Positions 26,943 to 34,683 of a stretch of 64,000 nt of DNA are shown in pieces. The notes under the pieces were generated by a model. It made no database searches, was not told the DNA's origin, and was given only the letters and a program-made list of their open reading frames with translations. Origin of the DNA: CAYPEL01 sp036479985 (GTDB lineage: Bacteria > Pseudomonadota > Gammaproteobacteria > DSM-19610). The first letter of the stretch is position 1. Each line of letters opens with the position of its first letter. The stretch lies in NCBI GenBank assembly GCA_965224815.1, contig CBDDAF010000003.1, forward strand, positions 2,232,001 through 2,296,000, written 5' to 3'. A program made the translations under genes and the position numbers.

Positions 26943-28394
26943 TTATTTTTCGACGTCAGATGATTTTTTGCTGCGCACCAGACGTTTATTTAATGCTTGC
27001 CGGGTAAGCCCCAGCATGCCAGCAGCTATGCCCTGGTTACCGTCTGCATGTTTCAGTGCTGCATCAACCAAATGTTGTTCAGCCTCTTTCAAAGTGGGTA
27101 AGCGATCTGGGAATAAGGCTTCGATATTGGCAGTGTTAGAAGCCGTTGCATTTATACCGGCCATCTCTGGATTTGCTCCAATGGCATCTCGAAAGGTATC
27201 CAGTGATAAGACGCCACCCTGGTGGCAGGCAACGGCATTATGAATCATGCCTTCCAGTTCGCGTACGTTGCCTGGAAAGCTATAAGTACTCAGGAGAGTA
27301 ATGAGTTCAGGGGGTGGGGTAGGCGCTTTTTTATCGAGTGAGTCGGCGGCCTTGTCCAGAAAATGTTCTGTCAGGAGAGTCAGGTCGTCAAGCCGTTCAT
27401 GCAGTGGCGGGATATGAATGCGATGTGCGTGCAGCCGGTAATACAAATCTTTCCGGAAGTTGCCATTTTCTACGAAGGCATCAATATCACAATGGGTAGC
27501 GACAATGATCCTGGCATTAGTACGGCTGGCTTTATCAGAGCCAATCGGGAAATAGGTATGTTCCTGTAATAAGCGTAATAACTTTATCTGTGAGGATGGC
27601 GTCAGGTCGCCAATTTCATCCAGAAACAGGGTGCCGTCTTCCGCTTTAGCGATCAGCCCCTGACGCGCACGATCGGCACCGGTGAAAGCACCCTTGGTAT
27701 GACCAAACAGGGTGTCAGCAAATACCGTGTCATCCAGACCAGCCACATTATCGACGACAAAGTCACCGTCACGTCCGGACAGTTCGTGCATGGCTTTTGC
27801 GAAAAGTTCTTTGCCGGTGCCGGTATCGCCGGTGATGAGCACTGGTTGTTGGGACGGTGCGATGGCTTCCATATAGCGGAAGATGGAAAACATCGCCTGA
27901 TTTTGTGTGATGATATTGTTAAAAGCATCCTGGTGTTCAATTTTATTGGTAAGCAGGCGGTGTTTTAGATGCCCCACTTCGTTGTGCAATGCGTGTATTT
28001 CCAGTGCCCGGTGCAGTGATGAAACCAGCCGCTCCTTGTCCACTGGCTTGATCAGATAATCATAAGCGCCGAGTTGCATGCATCGAACTGCCGTATCGAT
28101 TTCATTAGAAGCGGTCATGATGATGACAGGTATGCCAGGATGGTCTGAGTTAATGCGTTCCAGGAGTTCCTGTCCTGACAGACCAGGCATGTTTAGATCC
28201 AGTACCACAGCACCAACCCGTTGTTTTGCGAGTAAAGGTATAACCTCCTGGCTATTATCCAGGGTCAATACCTTTTTAAATCCGTCCGAGCGCAACAACA
28301 GACTCGCACTTTTGAGTAATTGGGTTTCGTCATCAACCAGTAATACCGGTTGATGACGAAGATTTTGATTGGCCATGTTGTTTTTTATAGGCAA
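26943..28394 (-). CDS. NtrC-type sigma54 response regulator
   Basis: Receiver domain (1-125; phospho-acceptor Asp in AVVLDLNMPG, about residue 66; conserved Lys in YLIKPVD), AAA+ domain (about 160-390; Walker A GDTGTGKE, intact GAFTGA, Walker B TLFLDEIGD) and Fis-type HTH (about 440-475; GNQGIAAGMLGLTRQALNKRL). The TTG start at 28394 has AAGAGG upstream; an ATG at 28376 (MANQN) is the alternative but lacks a ribosome site. It is downstream of the BvgS-like sensor kinase on the same strand, its likely partner, and is preceded by four TGTCGCA/TGCGACA sites. Confidence 0.92.
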   Translation of the reverse strand: MPIKNNMANQNLRHQPVLLVDDETQLLKSASLLLRSDGFKKVLTLDNSQEVIPLLAKQRVGAVVLDLNMPGLSGQELLERINSDHPGIPVIIMTASNEIDTAVRCMQLGAYDYLIKPVDKERLVSSLHRALEIHALHNEVGHLKHRLLTNKIEHQDAFNNIITQNQAMFSIFRYMEAIAPSQQPVLITGDTGTGKELFAKAMHELSGRDGDFVVDNVAGLDDTVFADTLFGHTKGAFTGADRARQGLIAKAEDGTLFLDEIGDLTPSSQIKLLRLLQEHTYFPIGSDKASRTNARIIVATHCDIDAFVENGNFRKDLYYRLHAHRIHIPPLHERLDDLTLLTEHFLDKAADSLDKKAPTPPPELITLLSTYSFPGNVRELEGMIHNAVACHQGGVLSLDTFRDAIGANPEMAGINATASNTANIEALFPDRLPTLKEAEQHLVDAALKHADGNQGIAAGMLGLTRQALNKRLVRSKKSSDVEK

Positions 28395-28479
28395 GAATCA
28401 AGCCTCTTTTAAATTCTGCTGCAGGTGTTTTTAAACAACTGCTTACAGCGTGGCGTCAGATTATCATCTTAGACATGCT

Positions 28480-28579
28480 TGCGACAGTTTTTGCGACATA
28501 CCTCGTGCGCCAGTGAATTGCTTGCTTAATCAGTGTAGTAGGTCAGGATGCTTTTGTCGCATCAGGCCTTAATGTCGCA
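28480..28579. promoter_or_regulatory. Four TGCGACA/TGTCGCA half-sites upstream of the response regulator
   Basis: TGCGACA at 28480-28486 and 28492-28498, then TGTCGCA at 28555-28561 and 28573-28579: two sites in each orientation within 100 bp, about 90-185 bp before the gene start. This fits an enhancer or autoregulatory region. Confidence 0.6.
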
Positions 28580-28634
28580 ACCTTTTTTCGTAGTGTTTAA
28601 AGTTCTTGAATAGTGCTTGTTCATAAACAATTAT

Positions 28635-28729
28635 CTCTCGCAGAGGCGCAAAGCACGCAAAGGCAAGCCATAATTGGGTAATTAATATTGTTAGTTAATA
28701 CTTTGCGTGCTTTGCGCTCTCTGCGAGAG
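28635..28729. repeat. Inverted-repeat element CTCTCGCAGAGGCGCAAAG
   Basis: A left arm of 28 bp (28635-28662) and a right arm of 29 bp (28701-28729, one extra base) are inverted copies around a 38-bp A/T-rich spacer. It sits between the sensor kinase stop and the regulator's candidate sites. It is an intergenic repeat or possible transcript hairpin, not coding. Confidence 0.85.
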
Positions 28730-28752
28730 CTAGTAAATGGTTTTAAATAACA

Positions 28753-31700
28753 CTAAATAGTTATTGGCAGATGAATGACGGCCTGTGTACCTTTTTTTTC
28801 AATTGATTTAAAGCTGAGATAACCACCCTGTTCATTTATTAATGTCTCGCTAATAGCAAGCCCAAGCCCCGTGCCACCTGTATCGAGTTTGGTACTGAAA
28901 AAGGGCTCACGGATTTTTTTAAGTTGACCTTCGCTCATGCCAGCGCCTTCATCCGCCACTTCTATCTCAATCATTTTTACAGTTGGGCTATACCGGGTCG
29001 ACAGGCTGACTGCAGATTCCCGGTCGGGCAGGGATTCGAGCGCATTGATAACCAGGTTGATGATGACTTGTTCAATTTTCTGAGGATTACCTTTTAAAAA
29101 CGGCAAATCATCAGCAAGTTGCAAATGGAAATGGTTAGTGTTGCGTTGAATCAGATGTTTTAACAAGGGCAATGCATGTTGTACTGCATCATTCGCCTGA
29201 TATTCCTGCGCTTCGTCGGTCTGTCCGGGCCGGGCGAAATTCCGAAGTGAGCCGACAATGTTCTGAATGCGTTGAGTGCCATCTTTAATATCGGTGATTA
29301 ATTCGGGTAAGGTATCCTTCATCTCTTCATAGGGCAGGCCAGCTAATTGCCATGCTGGGTTTTTTTTATTGTATTGCTCCATTGCTTTAGCAATCTCTGG
29401 CCAAGCATCCTGAAGGATTTGTGAGTTCATCATTACCAGGTTATTTGGATTATTAATTTCATGCCCGACGCCAGAGAGCAGGGTACCTAATGCGGTCATT
29501 TTGTTAGCCTGGATCAATTGCAATTCCTGTTGCCGGGTTTTTTGTTCCAGGCCAAATTTTTCTGTTAAATCCCGGATTTCCAGCACCAGAAAGGCTTCGT
29601 CTTCAAAATGAAAGACACCACCTGATATCTGGGTTAAACGCTTTACACCGGATCTGGTTAAGAAAGTCATGTCCAGTTCCCGGATTTGGGAGTGCGTTTT
29701 TAATAATGTACGAATTTTCTCTCCTTCAATGGAGTCGTCCCACAGATTCAATTCATGAGGTGTCCGGCCCAGTACTTCGTTTTTGCTGTACCCGCTTATT
29801 TGTTCAAAGCTCTTGTTAATATACTGAAAACGTGCATCGCGTAATTTGGTGATGCACATGGGGTCAGGACTTGAATCGAATGCTTTTGAAAATTTCTCCT
29901 CAGAAGTTTGTAGGGCCAATTCGGATTTAAGCCGATTGGTCACATCAACGAGTGAAAGCCAGGTGGATTTCAGAAAATCCCCTTCAACCACGCCTTGTGC
30001 ATTATTCAGAAAGTACTTTTTGTTACCTTTTAAATCCTTTGCGTGGAGCAATACGCCAGAAGCTTTGTAGCCTGAGGTGATATAAGACAGCATGTTTTTT
30101 ACATTGTCAGGGACAGACGCGTCGATATGGAAACTCAGGTTTTTACCCTGGCAATCTTCAGGTGAATTGTAGCCTAATTGCTTGGCTAGGACTGAATTAA
30201 CCTCTACGGTGTAACTATTTTCCATGAACAACCCAAGTTGTTTTTCTGCAGGAAGATTAATCGGAATTGGTGGCCGATACTCAACATTAAGAATACCTGC
30301 GGTATTGGTCTCAACAAATCTCCGGTAACGTTTTTCGCTTTGACGAAAAGCAAGTTCGGCGTGTTGTTGTTCGGTTTTATCTTGAATAGTACCGAATAGC
30401 CCGGTTACCATTTTATGCTTGGTGATGGTTTCTGCCTGAACATCGACATATCGGATCTTGCTATCTTTACGGGCTATTCGAAATGCTATATTTATTGTTT
30501 GCTTTCCGTTTTGAGTGTCTTTTACGGCTTTGGACAGGATGTCACGGTCATCCGGATGCAAATGTTTTGAAAAGAATTTCCCTGTAGGTTGGACGGTCTG
30601 CGGTTGATAACCAAATAGGCGGAATACTTCATCACTCCAGCTAACAGTATCGCTGGAAAAATCCCATTCCCAGTTTCCCAGATGGGCAATACGTTGCGCT
30701 TTTGACAGACTTTCCTGGCTTTTATGTAAAGAAGCAGTGTGTTTTAGTACCTGATTTCTTAAGAGTCGATTCCATAAGAGGAAAAGGAATATCAATAGGG
30801 CAGACCCCAGCAGTACACGTTTCAACAGTGCGTAGTCGTTGTGCTCGACATATTTATTTTGCATCCATGACTCAGCGATACGGAATTTTTCTGCTTCATT
30901 CAGTGTGGCTATGGCTTTGTTCAGTATGCTGTGCAGTTCAGGCATATCCTTGCGAACACCCAGTCCAATTTTGACGGTTACAGGCACCTGGCCAACGATT
31001 CGAAGATTGTTTAACCCCATCTGATTAATGTGGTAGCTGCTCAAGTTGAATGACGCCAGAAAAGCGTCATTGGAGCCTGTCGACACACTTAGCAAAGCTT
31101 CCTGGATATTCGCTACTTCTACGAAATTTATATCTGGATATTTATTAAACAGTTCCCATATGTAGCCGTAGCCTTCAATGATTGCGATGCGTTTATCGGC
31201 TATTTCATATAGATCAGAGATGAAATCTTTCTGTGTATCCTGCATGACTATAGCCATCGGGAACTTCAGATAGGGATTGGTAAAATGCAGTGTGCTTTTA
31301 ACCGCTTCGTTACCAATATCATCGGACAATACATCGACCTGGCCACTATTGGCCATGTGCATTGCTTTTAGCCAGGTGTCGCTGGGAATCTTTTTAAAAT
31401 TAATTCCGGTGCGTGTTTCGATAAGATGCAGCACATCTGCCACAATGCCGATGTATTCGCCTTGTTTGTTGAACGCTTCAAAAGGCAGCCAGTTCGGATC
31501 ACCTGTGAAGCGTATGGCAGGATGTGATGCCAGCCAGGATTGTTCTGCTTCTGTCAACACTACTCGCATTTTTGAAGCTAGTGACAAATCCAGATTTGTT
31601 ACCCAACGGTTCAGAATGACATTAGTTTCCTCGAGCGAAAGTGACTGCAGGCCTTTCTGGAGGATGCTAGCAAGTAACGGTTGCGATTTTGTGATGCCAA

Positions 31701-32403
31701 TACGTAATTCGTTTCCACGCAACGGCACATCACGAACGACTACTTGTAAATTTGAAAGTTGCTGGTGATCCATTAAATAGGCAGCAACTTCGACACTGCC
31801 GAAATAGGCATCTGCCTGTTTGTTTTGGACAGCCTGAAGCGCCTCAAGAATAGAATTCACGTTTACATGTTTGAAATTAGGAAGCCGGGTTCGGAGTAAT
31901 TCAATATCGGCAAAACCTGTTGGTATAGCGACACGTTTGTCTGCCAGGTCACTTAGCGACTTTATCGTGGTGTTATCAGGATGGGTTATCACACCGGATG
32001 GTGACAGCGCGTAGGGAGTCGTGAATAAAAAGTCTTTTTGCCGACTTGGAGTGGGGGCAATGGCACAAACAGCGTAGAGCTCACCCGAGCGTACCTGGTT
32101 GAGCATAGATTCCCAGGGCAGGCTGGTCTCGACTTCAAAGCGCACACCCAATCGGTGACCTATTGCCTTCAGAATATCGGCGGCAACTCCGACATGGTTT
32201 GCTTGCGCATCAACAAAATCGTAAGGCGGCCAGTTAGTTTCGCCGCCGACACGAATCACGGGGTGATCCGCCAGCCATTGGTGTTCTGCCTGGGTCAACG
32301 GCACCTGTGACTTTTGTGTTACCGAAGTATCAGCATGCATTGCAGCCCAGCAAGGCTGGGAGCCGCATAGAAAAAGGACGAAAATCTGCAGCCACACCCG
32401 CAT
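28753..32403 (-). CDS. BvgS-like sensor histidine kinase with two periplasmic solute-binding domains
   Basis: 1216 residues from the ATG at 32403 (AAAAGG upstream), with a signal peptide (MRVWLQIFVLFLCGSQPCWA). Two type-3 solute-binding domains (about 35-265 and 275-510; IRVGGETNWPPYDF and IRFTGDPNWLPFEAF) sit in the periplasm, followed by one membrane helix (about 520-540). Three PAS-like domains follow (about 560-680, 690-810, 825-945), then HisKA with GVGHEINNPNN (His about 981) and HATPase (about 1090-1210; VINLVINALESL, GTGLGLAISETL). Unlike BvgS it has no receiver or HPt domain, so it should phosphorylate the separate NtrC-type regulator downstream. The ligand is unknown; such domains usually bind amino acids or small organic acids. 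Confidence 0.93.
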   Translation of the reverse strand: MRVWLQIFVLFLCGSQPCWAAMHADTSVTQKSQVPLTQAEHQWLADHPVIRVGGETNWPPYDFVDAQANHVGVAADILKAIGHRLGVRFEVETSLPWESMLNQVRSGELYAVCAIAPTPSRQKDFLFTTPYALSPSGVITHPDNTTIKSLSDLADKRVAIPTGFADIELLRTRLPNFKHVNVNSILEALQAVQNKQADAYFGSVEVAAYLMDHQQLSNLQVVVRDVPLRGNELRIGITKSQPLLASILQKGLQSLSLEETNVILNRWVTNLDLSLASKMRVVLTEAEQSWLASHPAIRFTGDPNWLPFEAFNKQGEYIGIVADVLHLIETRTGINFKKIPSDTWLKAMHMANSGQVDVLSDDIGNEAVKSTLHFTNPYLKFPMAIVMQDTQKDFISDLYEIADKRIAIIEGYGYIWELFNKYPDINFVEVANIQEALLSVSTGSNDAFLASFNLSSYHINQMGLNNLRIVGQVPVTVKIGLGVRKDMPELHSILNKAIATLNEAEKFRIAESWMQNKYVEHNDYALLKRVLLGSALLIFLFLLWNRLLRNQVLKHTASLHKSQESLSKAQRIAHLGNWEWDFSSDTVSWSDEVFRLFGYQPQTVQPTGKFFSKHLHPDDRDILSKAVKDTQNGKQTINIAFRIARKDSKIRYVDVQAETITKHKMVTGLFGTIQDKTEQQHAELAFRQSEKRYRRFVETNTAGILNVEYRPPIPINLPAEKQLGLFMENSYTVEVNSVLAKQLGYNSPEDCQGKNLSFHIDASVPDNVKNMLSYITSGYKASGVLLHAKDLKGNKKYFLNNAQGVVEGDFLKSTWLSLVDVTNRLKSELALQTSEEKFSKAFDSSPDPMCITKLRDARFQYINKSFEQISGYSKNEVLGRTPHELNLWDDSIEGEKIRTLLKTHSQIRELDMTFLTRSGVKRLTQISGGVFHFEDEAFLVLEIRDLTEKFGLEQKTRQQELQLIQANKMTALGTLLSGVGHEINNPNNLVMMNSQILQDAWPEIAKAMEQYNKKNPAWQLAGLPYEEMKDTLPELITDIKDGTQRIQNIVGSLRNFARPGQTDEAQEYQANDAVQHALPLLKHLIQRNTNHFHLQLADDLPFLKGNPQKIEQVIINLVINALESLPDRESAVSLSTRYSPTVKMIEIEVADEGAGMSEGQLKKIREPFFSTKLDTGGTGLGLAISETLINEQGGYLSFKSIEKKGTQAVIHLPITI

Positions 32404-32497
32404 TAAACACGGCACCTTTTCAATATTCCATCACAGCGAAGTATTAAAGCATAAGCCAGATGTTTTGAAAGCTACCATGAGTAAATAGACAAAATAC

Positions 32498-32525
32498 TTG
32501 ACTAAACCGACCGGTCAACTATAAT
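32498..32525 (+). promoter_or_regulatory. Sigma70 promoter overlapped by the TetR operator
   Basis: TTGACT (32498-32503), a 16-bp spacer and a perfect TATAAT (32520-32525). The spacer contains CGACCGGTC (32508-32516), a core shared with the operator at 33170-33190. The ATG follows the -10 box by only 7 bp. Confidence 0.75.
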
Positions 32526-32532
32526 ATGAATT

Positions 32533-33138
32533 ATGAATGCATCAACTGACACCCAACAACGCATTATTGAATCTGCCCGTGAGCTGATTTACTCACGCAG
32601 TTATACCGATGTGGGTGTAGCGGAGATCTGTGAGCATGCGGGAGTCAAGAAGGGTAGTTTTTATCATTTTTTCCCCAGTAAACAAAATTTAACCCTGGCT
32701 GTGCTGGATACCCTTTACCTGGAATTCAAAAATGATTTGTTGGATCAGGCATTTTCGGCCCAACTGATGCCCTTGCAACGGCTGGATAAAATGGCAGAGC
32801 TTATCTATCGTTTTCAGCAAGATATATTTACGGATACCGGCCAAATGTATGGCTGCCCATTTGGTAATCTGGGCGTTGAATTATCAACCCAAGATGAAGC
32901 TATACGGCATAAAATCGATGCAATTTTTACCAAAATGAAAAGTTGTATCCGGCAAGCGCTGGTGGATGCTGTTGAACAGGGTGATGTCGATGCCATCGAT
33001 GTTGATGCGACTGCCGATGCCATTCTTGCTTATATAGAAGGTTCGATGTTGGTGGCCAAAACCCGTAATGATCCTGAAGTATTGCGCCGATTATTGCCAG
33101 CCATGCGGGGTATACGGTTGTATCCCGAGCAGGCCTGA
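32533..33138 (+). CDS. TetR-family repressor
   Basis: 201 residues. The N-terminal HTH (about 8-55) has TQQRIIESARELIYSRSYTDVGVAEICEHAGVKKGSFYHFFPSKQNL, the typical TetR pattern. The C-terminal ligand domain contains MYGCPFGNLGVELSTQDE, as in the TetR_C branch with Cys-containing sensors (the AcuR/NemR-like group), so an electrophile or thiol-reactive signal is possible. There is no Shine-Dalgarno, and the promoter lies so close that the message is probably leaderless. It likely represses itself and the AhpD-like gene at 33220. Confidence 0.88.
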   Translation: MNASTDTQQRIIESARELIYSRSYTDVGVAEICEHAGVKKGSFYHFFPSKQNLTLAVLDTLYLEFKNDLLDQAFSAQLMPLQRLDKMAELIYRFQQDIFTDTGQMYGCPFGNLGVELSTQDEAIRHKIDAIFTKMKSCIRQALVDAVEQGDVDAIDVDATADAILAYIEGSMLVAKTRNDPEVLRRLLPAMRGIRLYPEQA

Positions 33139-33169
33139 AATTTATAGGCGGAAAAAAATTTACCCTATT

Positions 33170-33190
33170 TAGTAGACGACCGGTCTACTA
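33170..33190 (+). promoter_or_regulatory. TetR operator upstream of the AhpD-like gene
   Basis: TAGTAGAC-GACCG-GTCTACTA is an inverted repeat with perfect 8-bp arms. It contains CGACCGGTC, also found in the TetR promoter, 30 bp before the AhpD-like ATG. Confidence 0.75.
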
Positions 33191-33219
33191 ATTTCCAACC
33201 ATAGACAGGAGATGTAACT

Positions 33220-33786
33220 ATGCAAACAGCCACTGAAATAAACACGCAACCTTTACTTCAGCCCGTTCCTCCGGCTGGCCAGGAAGACCAGGTGGAGCAG
33301 ATTTTTTCTGGAATTAAAGAGCATCTCGGTTTTGTACCTGATGGCTTGCGTTTGTATGGCATCAGCCCACCCTTACTCGAAGCCTTTGTGGGTAATGTGG
33401 GCTATTTTATGGGTGAAACAAATTTGCCACCCGAGTTGACCACCATGATCCGGTACCTGATTTCCGCACAGGCGGGCTGTCAGTTTTGCATTGATATGAA
33501 TGAAAGCTTTCTGTTGCAGCAGGGGCATCAACTGGATGATGTTCGCGCTGCTCGCAGCAACCCTGAAAAAGCACCTCTGGATGATAAGCAAAAGATTTTA
33601 TTGCGGCTGGCATTGAAAGCGATTGATGATCCCGAGGCAGTCAATGCTGCGGATCTCGATGCAGCGCGCAAAAAAGGATGGACAGATCGCGATGTATTTG
33701 ACGCTGTTGTTCAGGCGGCTAATAACCGGGCGTTTAACTTTGTGTTGCGGACATTCAAGGTTGAAACACAAGGTGTATTCGCCTGA
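33220..33786 (+). CDS. AhpD-like / carboxymuconolactone decarboxylase family protein
   Basis: 188 residues. The CMD domain includes LTTMIRYLISAQAGCQFCIDMNESFLL, with the CxxC redox pair and downstream acidic residue of AhpD-type alkylhydroperoxidases, and a family-like tail (FDAVVQAANNRAFNFVLRTF). Probably a thiol-based peroxidase or reductase in the cytoplasm. CAGGAG precedes the ATG. Placed between a TetR gene and a nitroreductase gene, it suggests a response to organic peroxides or reactive electrophiles; that role is inferred. Confidence 0.82.
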   Translation: MQTATEINTQPLLQPVPPAGQEDQVEQIFSGIKEHLGFVPDGLRLYGISPPLLEAFVGNVGYFMGETNLPPELTTMIRYLISAQAGCQFCIDMNESFLLQQGHQLDDVRAARSNPEKAPLDDKQKILLRLALKAIDDPEAVNAADLDAARKKGWTDRDVFDAVVQAANNRAFNFVLRTFKVETQGVFA

Positions 33787-33911
33787 AGCAGACAAACAAA
33801 GCTATAGTGTGTTGATCACTAAAAAAGGGTACGAAGGGCTAAGTCATCGCATCTTTGTTCTTCGTGCTGTTTGATATCTATAGTATTTAGCATTGATAAC
33901 AGGAGATACTT

Positions 33912-34514
33912 ATGCAAGTAACTGAAGCGATACAAACCCGTCGTTCAATTAAATGGTATGACGCAGATCATGCTATGCCTGAAGCAGTATTTCAGAATAT
34001 GATGGAGCTCGCCATATTGTCACCAACCGCTTTTAACATTCAGAACTGGCGGTTTGTGAGAGTGACTGATGCCGAACAGCGAGTTGCGATTCGCCAGGTA
34101 GCCTGGGATCAGGCACAAGTTACCGATGCTTCGGAGCTGTTGGTGTTATGTTTTGATAACGCGGCATGGAGTCGGGAACCGGGGCGTTATTGGAAGCATG
34201 CTCCACAAGAGGTGCAGGATATTCTTGTGCCAGCAATTCATGATTACTATAACGGTAAGCCGCAAGTTATTCGCGATGAAGGAATGCGTTCCTGTGGCCT
34301 GGTTGGATACGCCATTATGTTAGTTGCTAAAGAGCTTGGTTATGACACTTGTCCGATGGACGGTTTTGATTACCAAGCGGTAGGCAAGATCATTAACTTG
34401 CCAGTAGACCATGACATCGCTTATATGATTGCTATTGGTAAGGGTACCAAGGATCCCTGGCCACGGCCGGGACAGTTGGCGCTGGAAGAAGTGTTGATCA
34501 ATAACAGTTTTTAA
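33912..34514 (+). CDS. Nitroreductase family NAD(P)H:FMN oxidoreductase
   Basis: 200 residues. The N-terminal TEAIQTRRSIKWYDADHAMP and LAILSPTAFNIQNWRFV are the FMN-phosphate binding motifs, followed by DTCPMDGFDYQAVGKIINLP and MIAIGKG. Members reduce nitro compounds, quinones or enals with NAD(P)H. CAGGAG lies before the ATG. It follows the AhpD-like gene by 125 bp with no visible terminator, so it may be under the same TetR control. Confidence 0.88.
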   Translation: MQVTEAIQTRRSIKWYDADHAMPEAVFQNMMELAILSPTAFNIQNWRFVRVTDAEQRVAIRQVAWDQAQVTDASELLVLCFDNAAWSREPGRYWKHAPQEVQDILVPAIHDYYNGKPQVIRDEGMRSCGLVGYAIMLVAKELGYDTCPMDGFDYQAVGKIINLPVDHDIAYMIAIGKGTKDPWPRPGQLALEEVLINNSF

Positions 34515-34683
34515 TTCAGTGCGTGATTAAGCGCCTGCCTCAATTTGTATACCAAGTTTCTGTCTCGTAATTACGCAGTAAGGAGACTGCTGGCCCTTTC
34601 TTTGGCATTCTTTTTGCAATTTTAAGCAAAATCGTCAATTTATTGCCGTGTGTCTGCGGGTTGTTGTGCTGTCTGGAGAGAAA

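Noticed and set aside
26572..28480. Sigma54 promoters for the GGDEF/EAL and response-regulator genes
   Set aside because: No GG-N10-GC with flanking consensus was found between the TGCGAC sites and either start, although the sites suggest one.
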